From contig DASYAE010000031.1 in the NCBI GenBank assembly GCA_036501535.1, forward strand, positions 1 to 55,416: 55,416 nucleotides of DNA, written 5' to 3'. Positions 43,118-50,702 of the stretch are shown here, piece after piece. The notes under the pieces were generated by a model. The model saw only the letters and a list, made by a program, of their open reading frames with translations. It had not been told where the DNA came from and did no database searches. Position 1 is the stretch's first letter. Each line of letters starts with the position of its first letter. Both the position numbers and the translations under genes were made by a program. This DNA comes from DASYAE01 sp036501535. GTDB taxonomy: Bacteria; Actinomycetota; Actinomycetes; Streptomycetales; Catenulisporaceae.

Positions 43118-43153
43118 GCTGACCCACGATATGTGAGCTTATCGTGGGTCAGC
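43118..43153. other. lox-like 14-8-14 bp recombination site candidate
   Basis: Perfect 14-bp arms GCTGACCCACGATA (43118-43131) and TATCGTGGGTCAGC (43140-43153) flank an asymmetric 8-bp spacer, TGTGAGCT. The layout matches loxP (13-8-13), and the palindrome sits 17 bp upstream of the start of a Cre-like recombinase. A terminator for the gene ending at 43180 is the alternative, but no T-tract follows and the 8-bp asymmetric spacer fits recombination better. Confidence 0.6.
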
Positions 43154-43179
43154 GCGCGAGCACTACGGGCAAGCTGTGG

Positions 43180-43806
43180 TCACTTGTCGCTCACTATTGG
43201 GCTCTCATCGTGGAGCCAGGTGCCTTTGTCAACCTTCACGCCACCGGCGCGGCCTGGCCCCGTTGGAAGAAGGTATTCAGCATCCCGCGCGCGGGCAATC
43301 CACCGCGACGCCGTGGCGTACGGCATTCCGAGCTGAGCGACCGCCTTGGTCGGAGACTCGCCGAGAATATATGCAAGCTGATAGACGAGCGCGATGAATT
43401 GGAGCGCCTCGTCGGTTGGGCCGGCCTTGGGGAAACCTTCCGGTGGCGTCAGCCATGCCGGCTCAGTGACGCGGAGCCGCCCGTCGTCGACGAGCCTTGT
43501 CTGTACCAAACCGGTGCGTACCGCGCTAGCGACAAGCGTGCCGACGGGGATTTGGCGGAGGAGTTCGCCTGTGATCGTCTTTTCACCGGCACCCTTGACC
43601 TCCAATTGAACACAGCCAAGTCGGTCGCCAACGAGATCAACTAAGCCTTCCACCTCGATCCCGAGGCGCTCCATGGCTGTCGTAAAGGTCAGTGGCAGCT
43701 GAACAGCGATACCCGCGAGAATCTCCACCGTCCTTGAGCCAAGCTCCGTTCGAACGCTGATTTCACGCTCGCCGCCGGAGGCGGGCGATTCGGCCTCACC
43801 AGTCAC
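43180..43806 (-). CDS. HTH protein of unknown function beside the recombinase
   Basis: About 208 aa. The N-terminal half (SVRTELGSRTVEILAGIAVQLPLTFTTAMERLGIEVEGLVDLV) is unfamiliar. The C-terminus reads ALVYQLAYILGESPTKAVAQLGMPYATASRWIARARDAEYLLPTG, a helix-turn-helix like those in actinobacterial mobile-element proteins that scan 'PT.AV...G.s..TA.RWI.RAR'. GTG at 43804-43806 and a start at 43842 are both possible. It is on the same strand as the recombinase, with the lox-like site between, and divergent from the excisionase gene. A regulatory role is inferred. Confidence 0.6.
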   Translation of the reverse strand: MTGEAESPASGGEREISVRTELGSRTVEILAGIAVQLPLTFTTAMERLGIEVEGLVDLVGDRLGCVQLEVKGAGEKTITGELLRQIPVGTLVASAVRTGLVQTRLVDDGRLRVTEPAWLTPPEGFPKAGPTDEALQFIALVYQLAYILGESPTKAVAQLGMPYATASRWIARARDAEYLLPTGPGRAGGVKVDKGTWLHDESPIVSDK

Positions 43807-43922
43807 CCGGGCATCCTCGCATCCGTGAAAAGGCCCCGTCAACGCTTGCTATGTCCGAGTGAGTGGCGCTAAGGTTCCGACAGTGCTCAAGATCCGTCAA
43901 ATCCTATTCACTGAGGGGTCGC

Positions 43923-44132
43923 GTGGAACCGTCGAACGAGTACCTCACCTGTGAGGAACTTGCCGCACTACTGAAGGTCCCTGTAAAGACGGTGCGTGCG
44001 TGGCGCCGCAACGGGTCCGCACCGCCCAGCGGGAAGTTTGGACGCCATATCAGGTTCCGCCGGGCGGACGTCGACGAGTGGGCGGCTCAGAGGGTCGGCG
44101 CGGCCTCGAGACCGCCGGTTGGCCAAGTCTGA
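43923..44132 (+). CDS. excisionase-type MerR-like HTH protein
   Basis: A 69-aa protein. YLTCEELAALLKVPVKTVRAWRRNGSAPPSGKFGRHIRFRRADVDEWAAQ is the winged-helix domain of excisionase (xis/HTH_17) proteins. It is likely the recombination directionality factor or regulator of the element. The GTG start at 43923 follows GAGGGG with a 4-bp gap. The stop overlaps the next ATG (TGATG). Confidence 0.85.
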   Translation: MEPSNEYLTCEELAALLKVPVKTVRAWRRNGSAPPSGKFGRHIRFRRADVDEWAAQRVGAASRPPVGQV

Positions 44133-44344
44133 TGTACGCAGCTCAGCGCGCCGCCGAAGCGCTCAGTCGCGGCGATGAAGCGCAGGTCCGCTATTGGCAA
44201 CGGATCACGGCCAAGGTCGATGAGGCGCCCCCGCTCGAGACCGCGACCCGCGATCGCCTAAAGGTCCTGTTGCGATCGGATCATGCCGCGCCACTGGTGA
44301 CCGGCCGCCCCTCCGAGACAGCGCCTCGGCGCCTCGCCGCCTAG
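44132..44344 (+). CDS. small protein of unknown function
   Basis: A 70-aa helical protein: AAQRAAEALSRGDEAQVRYWQRITAKVDEAPPLETATRDRLKVLL. Not recognised. The ATG overlaps the stop of the excisionase gene by one base, so it is translated with it. Similar small genes follow xis in actinobacterial integrative elements. Confidence 0.6.
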   Translation: MYAAQRAAEALSRGDEAQVRYWQRITAKVDEAPPLETATRDRLKVLLRSDHAAPLVTGRPSETAPRRLAA

Positions 44345-44435
44345 TCGAACTGATGAGCGAAGCGGCGCCCTGCATCGGACGCCGCTGTAATCGCCAACCC
44401 GCCACGCAACGGGGCAATGAAACGGAGCATACGCG

Positions 44436-44627
44436 ATGGCCGCTCCCCTGAGAGCCACGCCGCCGGACCCACGCCAGGCCAATGACTTCGGCGCCTGCTT
44501 CGCCGTTGTCGACTGTTTCCGTCGGCAAGGCCTCTACTCCGAACTCGTCGAGCATGTGCTGTTCGCCCCTCTCGGCTGCTGCTTCTGCTCGCGGTGCCAG
44601 TTCGCCAGCCAGCCGGACCGGCCATGA
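44436..44627 (+). CDS. small Cys-containing protein of unknown function
   Basis: A 63-aa product with ACFAVVDCFRRQGLYSELVEHVLFAPLGCCFCSRC, five Cys in all, the last four close together. GGAG lies 11 bp before the ATG. Its stop overlaps the primase-like start as ATGA, so it opens the coupled replication gene chain. No family recognised. The overlap and ribosome binding site support it as a real gene. Confidence 0.5.
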   Translation: MAAPLRATPPDPRQANDFGACFAVVDCFRRQGLYSELVEHVLFAPLGCCFCSRCQFASQPDRP

Positions 44628-45580
44628 GCGCGCGGGCATCGCTGGATCGCGTCGTGGACGCCGCAGGCCGCGTCGGCGCGAACCCGCGGCCGGCCGGTAT
44701 GAACGCCTTCCGAGCCGTCGCCTTGTGCCACGGCGGCAATCGCGCCGACACACTGTCGATCAGATACCACCCGGACAAGGCATATACGTCCGTCCACTGT
44801 TTCAAGGGCTGCGACCGGGACGCGATCTTGTGGGCACTCAACCTGACGCGCCCCGACCAGCACGACGAACCGAGGACCGCTACTGAGCACAGTGCGCTGG
44901 AGCCACGCCCGATCAAGCCAGCCGAGCCGGGACGGCCGCCGACCCTCTTCGAGCCGGCACCCCTCGGCTGGACGCCGACACCAGACCTCTGGATGCCACC
45001 GTGGTGCAGCCACGCCAAGGTGGCCGAGTACCTCTACCGTGACGAGGCGGGTCGGATCCTCTACGGGGTCGCCCGCTGCGTGGCCAAGTGCTTCGCGCAG
45101 TGGCGGCCGGCTCCCGAGCGGCGCACCGGACGGCGTTGGAAGCTTGCCGAGAAGGACCCGAAGAGCGGCCGCGCGATAGCCACAGTACGCATCGTGCCCT
45201 TCCGCCTTCCCGAGCTGCGCACCGCGGTGCGCGCTGGCGCCGACGTCTTCGTGGTCGAGGGCGAGAAGGATGCGGACGCCGTCGCCAGCGCCGGGCACGC
45301 CGGTACATGCGGCAAGGGCGGCTGCGGCGAAGGCTGGCACGCCGAGTACAACCAGCACTTCCAGGGCGCCGACGTGACGATCGTCGCGGACCGCGATATG
45401 CCCGGCCGCAAGCACGCCGAGTCCATCACCGCCGCGCTCCTGCCGGTCGCGGCCTCGCTGCGGGTCGTCATCGCCGAGCACGGCAAGGACGCGCACGACC
45501 ATCTCGCCGCCGGCGGCACTGTCGAGACCTTCCGGTCCGTGTGGACCCCTAAGCCGAAGAACCTGGAGCCGTCCTCGTGA
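44624..45580 (+). CDS. TOPRIM primase-like protein with CHC2-type zinc motif
   Basis: A 318-aa protein. The N-terminal zinc motif is ALCHGGNRADTLSIRYHPDKAYTSVHCFKGC (CH-x-C-x2-C type of plasmid/phage primases). Residues ~210-270 are a TOPRIM fold: VFVVEGEKDADAVASAG and VTIVADRDMPGRKHAE, with the Glu and D-x-D metal ligands. A central Cys pair (CVAKC) is present. It probably makes RNA primers or loads at the element origin. It overlaps both neighbours by 4 bp. Confidence 0.8.
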   Translation: MSARASLDRVVDAAGRVGANPRPAGMNAFRAVALCHGGNRADTLSIRYHPDKAYTSVHCFKGCDRDAILWALNLTRPDQHDEPRTATEHSALEPRPIKPAEPGRPPTLFEPAPLGWTPTPDLWMPPWCSHAKVAEYLYRDEAGRILYGVARCVAKCFAQWRPAPERRTGRRWKLAEKDPKSGRAIATVRIVPFRLPELRTAVRAGADVFVVEGEKDADAVASAGHAGTCGKGGCGEGWHAEYNQHFQGADVTIVADRDMPGRKHAESITAALLPVAASLRVVIAEHGKDAHDHLAAGGTVETFRSVWTPKPKNLEPSS

Positions 45581-47559
45581 GCGACGAGAAGAATTACGCG
45601 CCCGAGATGCAGGACGGCGCGGCGGCCGAGAAGAAGGAGAAGCGCGGCCCGTCGCAGGCCACCGTCATCCTGCAGCTACTGCGCGAGCAGTACCGCCCCC
45701 TGCTCGGCGACGACGGGCAGCCGTTCGCCGTAGCCAAACGCGGCGCGAACATCGCCCTGCCGCTTCGCGGCACCGGCGGCCTGCGCACCCAGGCGGCGAA
45801 GATGTACGCCGACGCCACCCGCGGCACCGCGCCGTCCGGATCCGCGCTCACCGACGCGCTGACCGTCTTCAGCGGCCTGGCCGAACAGTGCGAGCCCGAA
45901 CCGATCCACCTGCGCGTGGCGCGCCTCGACGACGGCCGCATCGTGATCGACCAGGGCACCGCGGACGGCCGCTGCATCATCGTCGGCCCGGACGGCTGGC
46001 ACTCCGAGGCCCGATCGCCGGTCCTGTTCCGCCGCACGCGGCTGAATGCACCGATGCCTGACCCATACCGGAACGGCGATTTGGCGAGATTCCGCGCATT
46101 GATCAACGTCGATGAGGACGACTGGCAGGTCATCGTCGGCTTCATGCTCGCGGCGTTCTTCGAGGACATCCCCCATCCGATCCTCGGCCTGTTCGGCCTG
46201 CAGGGCACTGCGAAATCGAACGCCACACGGATGATCATCAACCTGATCAGCCCATCCACCGCGCCGACCCGCAGCAGCCCTCGGGACATTAAGACGTGGG
46301 TCACCGGCGCGAACGCCGCATGGATCACCGGGCTCGACAACGTCTCGTCCGTCCCGGACTGGCTCTCCGACGCACTGTGCCGCGCCTCGACCGGCGAAGG
46401 CATGGTCGACCGCGCCCTGTACACCGACTCGGACGTGTCCGTGATCTCCTTCCGGCGCGTCGTCGTCATGAACGGTATTGACACCGGCGAGATGGCCGGC
46501 GACCTGGCCGAGCGGCTCATCCGCGTCGAGCTCAACCCCATCCGCGAGCGCCGCGACGAGCGCGCCCTGTGGGTCGACTTCGACGAGGCGCGCCCCTACG
46601 CACTCGGCGCAGTGCTCGACCTGCTTATCAAGGTGCTCAAGGCCCTGCCGGACATCGAGGTCAGGGACGCGCCGCGCATGGCCGACTTCGCCAAGATCCT
46701 CGCAGCGCTGGATCAGGTCACCGACTGGGACACCTTCGACCACTATGTCGCCGTCTCCCGGGACGCGCAGGGCGAATCGCTTAGCCCGTTCGGCGTGCTG
46801 CTGCGCGACTTCGCACTTGCCCAGTGCTTCGCCGGCCGCGCCTGGACGGGCAACCGCACCGAACTTCTCAACGCCCTCGTGCCGCGCGATAAGGAAGATA
46901 AGCCGAAACCGCCGAAGGACTGGCCCAAGCTCGCCACCGTCAAAGGCCGCATCAAGCGGGACACGCCCGCCCTGGGTACCTTCGGCGTCTTGGTCGACCT
47001 CGACCAGCGCGGCCCTAAACCAAAGCGCGAACGCCTCGTTGTGCTCACCGTGGAGCCGGTCGATGACGACGAGAATGACACGGCTTCCGAAGGTAGGCGC
47101 AATTGGCCGTCCACCCCGTCCACCCTGTCCCCCTGGCGCTCTGAGCAGCGCGAACAGGGGGACAGCTGGGGGGACAGTGTCGCGTGGGGGGACAACTCGA
47201 CCTGTCCCCCTGTCGAGGACGGCGCCCTGGAGGGGGACAGGGTGGACAGCTTGGTGGACAGCCCGGAAATCGAGACTGTCCCCCCAGCACAGCGCCTTGA
47301 CCAGCATGAGCCCAGGCAGGTGGACAGGGGGGACAAGGGGGACGGCTCGCTGCGCCTTCCTTCGCAATCCGACTACCTGGCGCAGGCGATGCCAGAGCCC
47401 GAACGGACGCCTGCGGAGCCCGAGCCGGAGCCAATCCCATTCGGCAGGGCAGGTCCGTGCACGCGGTGCGGCCAGGACTGCCACCGCTACGGATCTGGCG
47501 GTAGACCGCTGTGCCCCGAATGCCGGGCAACTCAAAATGCCGGAGACGCATCCAAGTGA
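45577..47559 (+). CDS. replicative helicase-like ATPase with C-terminal zinc ribbon
   Basis: A 660-aa protein. The Walker A variant is GLQGTAKSNATR (residue ~208) and the Walker B-like segment is AAWITGLDNVSS. SVISFRRVVVMNGID and LAERLIRVELNPI follow, typical of phage/plasmid helicase-like proteins that accompany TOPRIM primases. A C-terminal CTRCGQDC...CPEC zinc ribbon is at ~627-650. The stretch near residues 510-590 is low complexity and holds the GGGGGACA array. The GTG start overlaps the primase-like stop. Confidence 0.78.
   Translation: MSDEKNYAPEMQDGAAAEKKEKRGPSQATVILQLLREQYRPLLGDDGQPFAVAKRGANIALPLRGTGGLRTQAAKMYADATRGTAPSGSALTDALTVFSGLAEQCEPEPIHLRVARLDDGRIVIDQGTADGRCIIVGPDGWHSEARSPVLFRRTRLNAPMPDPYRNGDLARFRALINVDEDDWQVIVGFMLAAFFEDIPHPILGLFGLQGTAKSNATRMIINLISPSTAPTRSSPRDIKTWVTGANAAWITGLDNVSSVPDWLSDALCRASTGEGMVDRALYTDSDVSVISFRRVVVMNGIDTGEMAGDLAERLIRVELNPIRERRDERALWVDFDEARPYALGAVLDLLIKVLKALPDIEVRDAPRMADFAKILAALDQVTDWDTFDHYVAVSRDAQGESLSPFGVLLRDFALAQCFAGRAWTGNRTELLNALVPRDKEDKPKPPKDWPKLATVKGRIKRDTPALGTFGVLVDLDQRGPKPKRERLVVLTVEPVDDDENDTASEGRRNWPSTPSTLSPWRSEQREQGDSWGDSVAWGDNSTCPPVEDGALEGDRVDSLVDSPEIETVPPAQRLDQHEPRQVDRGDKGDGSLRLPSQSDYLAQAMPEPERTPAEPEPEPIPFGRAGPCTRCGQDCHRYGSGGRPLCPECRATQNAGDASK
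47126..47335. repeat. iteron-like array of GGGGGACA motifs inside the helicase gene
   Basis: Exact GGGGGACA is at 47157, 47169, 47187, 47232 and 47328. The reverse TGTCCCCC is at 47126, 47203 and 47277. GGTGGACA variants are at 47241, 47253 and 47319. They are in both orientations and in different reading frames (GDS, GDN, GDR, STCPP, TVPP), so the DNA rather than the peptide is conserved. They may be binding sites or an origin. Confidence 0.75.
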
Positions 47560-48074
47560 ACGACAACCTGCTGCCGAAAGTAGTGCCACCCTCCATCGAG
47601 GACATCAGCCGTGACGAGGCCGCCAAGCTCATTGAGGCGCACCTACTCGACCTCGACGCATTCGTCGCCACCGCGACCGGGCGTCTCGTCGTTATCGGTC
47701 TGGTCGATCGCCTGTGCCACCTCCCGCTGACCCTCCTGGTCGACGGAACATGCAACTCGTCGATCTTCCTTATCAACCGCGTCCCTGCATCCGTGCACCT
47801 AACAGCCGAAGTCGACCACCGCATCCGAAACGTCGAGCATCTGCTCGAACTCACGGCCAGCGACACAACGGCCGTCGTGATCATTCCGAAGAGCGCCGTG
47901 TCAGCGAGCGAGGTCGGGACGGCACTCAACTGCGAGATCCCGGCCCACGGCATAGACGACGTGATTCAAGTGCGCTCACCTGGCGACTCCGATGAGCCCG
48001 TGCCGCTGCTGAGCTCCGCCGTCATCAGTGCCCAGCGGTTCCAACGCGGGGGCGACACCGCGAGGCCGCAATGA
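47556..48074 (+). CDS. protein of unknown function in the replication gene chain
   Basis: A 172-aa protein. Alternating hydrophobic segments include GRLVVIGLVDRLCHLPLTLLVD and TTAVVIIPKSAVSASEVGTAL, which suggest an alpha/beta fold. No family is claimed. The GTG start overlaps the helicase TGA (GTGA), and its stop overlaps a small open frame (ATGA). Its product is probably needed in stoichiometry with the replication proteins. Confidence 0.65.
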   Translation: MNDNLLPKVVPPSIEDISRDEAAKLIEAHLLDLDAFVATATGRLVVIGLVDRLCHLPLTLLVDGTCNSSIFLINRVPASVHLTAEVDHRIRNVEHLLELTASDTTAVVIIPKSAVSASEVGTALNCEIPAHGIDDVIQVRSPGDSDEPVPLLSSAVISAQRFQRGGDTARPQ

Positions 48075-48160
48075 CCGCACCACACGAAACCGACGCCGCT
48101 GCCGTCGCCTCTCTCGCACTCGCGACCACCTGCGATACCGGCCGACCTTGGCGACGCTGA
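48071..48160 (+). CDS. 29-residue coupled micro-ORF
   Basis: The ATG at 48071 overlaps the preceding stop (ATGA). Its TGA overlaps the ATG of the nuclease gene (TGATG). The 29-aa product MTAPHETDAAAVASLALATT... has no known motif. The double overlap suggests it passes ribosomes from one gene to the next; whether the peptide has a role is unknown. Confidence 0.45.
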   Translation: MTAPHETDAAAVASLALATTCDTGRPWRR

Positions 48161-48570
48161 TGACCGCCACTCGTCGCCTGACCGCCGCGCAGCAGGCCGC
48201 CGAGCAACTCACTATCGACGCGGCTGCCGCATCCAACGGCCGGCGCCCCGCAATGAGCGAAGACCAGCTGCTTGCTGCCGTCCGCCAGCTGGCCAAGCTC
48301 ACAGGCTGGATGGTCTACCACACCCACGACTCGCGCCGGTCCGAACCCGGCTGGCCCGACCTGGTCATGCTCCATCCAAGGCGCCGCCGCTGCCTGTTCG
48401 TCGAGCTCAAACACGAGGGCAAGAACCCGACCGCCGAGCAGCAGACGTGGCTCGACGCCTTGACCGCGTGCGGCTTCGAGACCGGAGTGTGGCGCCCCAC
48501 CGACCTCGACGACGAGATCCCGGCCGTCCTGCGCGGCTACAGGCGTCTCGGCCGCTCCGGCATGGGATGA
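48160..48570 (+). CDS. VRR-NUC domain nuclease
   Basis: A 136-aa PD-(D/E)XK-type nuclease. MSEDQLLAAVRQLAKLTGWMVYHTHDSRRSEPGWPDLVMLHPRRRRCLFVELKHEGKNPTAEQQTWLDALTACGFETGVWRPTDLDD contains the catalytic PD...ELK core. VRR-NUC genes are common in phages beside replication genes. The ATG overlaps the preceding micro-ORF stop. Confidence 0.88.
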   Translation: MTATRRLTAAQQAAEQLTIDAAAASNGRRPAMSEDQLLAAVRQLAKLTGWMVYHTHDSRRSEPGWPDLVMLHPRRRRCLFVELKHEGKNPTAEQQTWLDALTACGFETGVWRPTDLDDEIPAVLRGYRRLGRSGMG

Positions 48571-48652
48571 CTAACAGCAGTCACACTTGAATCACAACGA
48601 ATGCCGTCGGGGTTGGCCCCCGCTCAAGTGACACGAAGGGAGACGAGTGCCG

Positions 48653-49141
48653 ATGACCAACCACCAGCGCGAAGACGTGCCAGCCGCGGACAGCCGTGGC
48701 CGGGGACAGACCGGCCGCTTCGCCAAGACGCTCGAAGGCGCCGAGCGCGACGCACACGCAGCACGCCTACGCGCGCAGGGGTACTCGTTCGCCCGCATTG
48801 CGCGGGAGCTCGGGTACGCGGACGAATCCGGGGCATACAAGTCCGTCTCACGAGCTCTGGCAGCGGTCCCCGTCGAAGCGGTTGGCGAGCTGCGGGCACT
48901 GGAGTCGGCGCGTCTGGATGCGTTGCTCGCCGCGTTGCAGTCGGCCCTTGAGGAAGGCAGCGTTCAGGCGGTCGACGCGGCGCGCAAGCTCTCCGAATCA
49001 CGCCGACGCCTGTTCGGGCTCGACGGCCCGGTCGACGTCAAGCTCAGCATCAACGACCCGCGAGGTGCCGAGTTGCGGCACCTGGTCGACGAGGCCAAGG
49101 CGAGGATCCTCGGGCAGCGACAAGGAGACGACGATGTCTGA
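48653..49141 (+). CDS. terminase small subunit-like HTH protein
   Basis: About 162 aa. RGQTGRFAKTLEGAERDAHAARLRAQGYSFARIARELGYADESGAYKSVSRAL is an HTH as in actinophage terminase small subunits. The coiled region LRALESARLDALLAALQSALEEGSVQAVDAARKLSESRRRLFGLDGP follows, as in those proteins. A GTG at 48647 is the alternative start. It overlaps the next gene by 8 bp. No large terminase follows, so packaging is not intact. Confidence 0.7.
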   Translation: MTNHQREDVPAADSRGRGQTGRFAKTLEGAERDAHAARLRAQGYSFARIARELGYADESGAYKSVSRALAAVPVEAVGELRALESARLDALLAALQSALEEGSVQAVDAARKLSESRRRLFGLDGPVDVKLSINDPRGAELRHLVDEAKARILGQRQGDDDV

Positions 49142-49532
49142 TGAGTTTCGGCAGAGCAACCGCGGCGCGGCCGCGAGCCCGCCGTTGGCGGACCACGTGG
49201 ATGACGGCGCGGCCGAGGGGTTCGCGTGGACGGTCGTGCAGTTCGACGCTGGCCGGGACGGGCGTTTGCTCTTCGCGCGCATGGTCGCCGAGGCCGCGAA
49301 CTTCGACGCGAACAGCCGGCGTGGCGAGCCGATCAAGTCTGCCGCGGAACTGGAGCTTGATGTGCTTGCGGACGAGGTTGAGCAGAGAGAGTTGCGGATC
49401 CGCGCAGAGGTCGGCGACCCGGCGGCACTGACAGAGCTAGTCGAGCAGGCCGCGCAGTACGAGATCGCTCTTGCCGACGTCGAGGAGCACAATCGCCGCG
49501 AGATGGAAAAGATCTACGGGGTGCGGCCGTAA
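49134..49532 (+). CDS. phage-type protein of unknown function
   Basis: A 132-aa acidic helical protein with FAWTVVQFDAGRDGRLLFARMVAEAANFDANSRRG and a C-terminal coil, QYEIALADVEEHNRREMEKIYG. No family recognised. The ATG lies within the end of the terminase-like gene (8-bp overlap). Context suggests a phage structural or packaging accessory protein, now next to a truncated tape-measure gene. Confidence 0.6.
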   Translation: MSDEFRQSNRGAAASPPLADHVDDGAAEGFAWTVVQFDAGRDGRLLFARMVAEAANFDANSRRGEPIKSAAELELDVLADEVEQRELRIRAEVGDPAALTELVEQAAQYEIALADVEEHNRREMEKIYGVRP

Positions 49533-49559
49533 ACGTCGCAGGGCCACACGACGAAGGGA

Positions 49560-50394
49560 GTGGCCTGGTGTTGCTGTCATCACTGCGACGGCGGGGGCGA
49601 GCGGCTACCAGGCGGTGCTCAACTCGCTGAACGGCACCGCCATGAGCGCGGCGCAGGCCCAAACGTCGCTCGACCAGGACCTGCTCAACGCACAGACCTC
49701 GTGGTCACAGAACAGCTACTCGCTCGACCAGTCGACTCAGGCGGGTATCAACAACGCGCAGGCCGCGCAGCAGGCGGCCACCGCGATCCAGGCGGTGGGC
49801 GTGTCGACGTACCAGTCGACCGGCTCGATGAATCAGGCCAACGCGGTGATCCAGCAGCAGATCGACGCCTACGTCGCGGCGACCGGCGCGACCGGGCAGG
49901 CGAAGACCGCGATCGAGGAGTACATCAATCCACTGATCAAGATTCCGGCGAACGTGAACACGAACGTCAACGCCAACACGGCGCCAGCACAGCAGCAGGC
50001 CAGCGACCTCGTCGCTCAAGTCGACCAGATGCAGGCAACGATCAACGTCGGTGCCAACATCGGGGGCGTCACCAATCTGCTCGGTGTGGCGCACCGTGCG
50101 ACCGGTGGCACGGCGCAGGCGGGCCGGGCGTACGTCGTGGGCGACGGCGGCCAGGAGGAGATGTTCGTTCCGTCGACGGACGGCTACATCTACCCGTCGC
50201 TCGCCTCCGGGATGCGCGCGATCGGCGCGTCGCCGGGTGCCGGCGGTGGCCTGCCGACCACCGCGGGCCGGCCGGTCCAGGGCGCCGGCGCCGGGCTGAC
50301 GGCGAACTTCTACTACTCCGGGCCGCACATGCCCGACGGCGTGCAGCGCGCGGTGATGATGCGGGACCTGGCCAGCGTGGGGGCGATCGGATGA
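49560..50394 (+). pseudogene. C-terminal fragment of a phage tail tape-measure protein
   Basis: The frame reads GYQAVLNSLNGTAMSAAQAQTSLDQDLLNAQTSW, then INVGANIGGVTNLLGVAHRATGGTAQAGRAYVVGDGGQEEMFVPS and GYIYPSLASGMRAIG. The ATGG...VGE.G.E.FVP motif is the usual tape-measure C-terminus. The large N-terminal region is missing, and the next in-frame ATG is at 49641 with no clear ribosome binding site. It is a deletion remnant next to unrelated phage genes. Confidence 0.75.
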
Positions 50395-50600
50395 CCGTCA
50401 ACATGCCGCCCTTCGCGGTGGCTGAGACATTGCTGTCGCTCGATGCGGCGGTGGCGGCCCGCGCAGACGCGCTCGGCACGCACGAGGCACTGCAGCGCCG
50501 GGCCAGCGCGGGATACCTCGACGACCCGGACGTACTGGTCGAGGCCCAGGCGAAGATCCACCGCGCGGCGCTGCAGGTCGAGGCCGCGCAGCGCCGTTAG
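50391..50600 (+). CDS. small phage-type protein after the tape-measure fragment
   Basis: A 69-aa helical protein: FAVAETLLSLDAAVAARADALGTHEALQRRASAGYLDDPDVLVEAQAKIHRAALQVEA. Not recognised. The ATG overlaps the tape-measure stop (ATGA), so the pair were translated together in the original phage. Confidence 0.6.
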   Translation: MTVNMPPFAVAETLLSLDAAVAARADALGTHEALQRRASAGYLDDPDVLVEAQAKIHRAALQVEAAQRR

Positions 50601-50702
50601 GTGAACGGACTACGGTCGCCGCTGAACGGCTGACCCCTGCGGAACGCACCCCGCCACTAGCGATGAGCGCGCGTGCATGCCGCGGACCACGTCCGCAGCG
50701 AT

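Noticed and set aside
43118..43153. The 14-8-14 palindrome as a simple terminator
   Set aside because: Not fully excluded, but there is no T-tract and the spacer is asymmetric and exactly 8 bp beside a Cre-like gene, so recombination is the better first hypothesis.
44341..45018. Minus-strand frames opposite the primase-like gene
   Set aside because: No motifs, Arg/Ser-rich; the plus-strand genes show zinc and TOPRIM motifs and coupled overlaps.
47126..47335. GGGGGACA repeats as a CRISPR or protein repeat
   Set aside because: Units are too short and irregularly spaced for CRISPR; frames and orientations differ, so there is no protein repeat.
49471..49640. Full-length start of the tape-measure gene
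   Set aside because: Frame-open sequence before 49560 belongs to the end of the preceding gene in another frame, and no start codon with a ribosome binding site fits.
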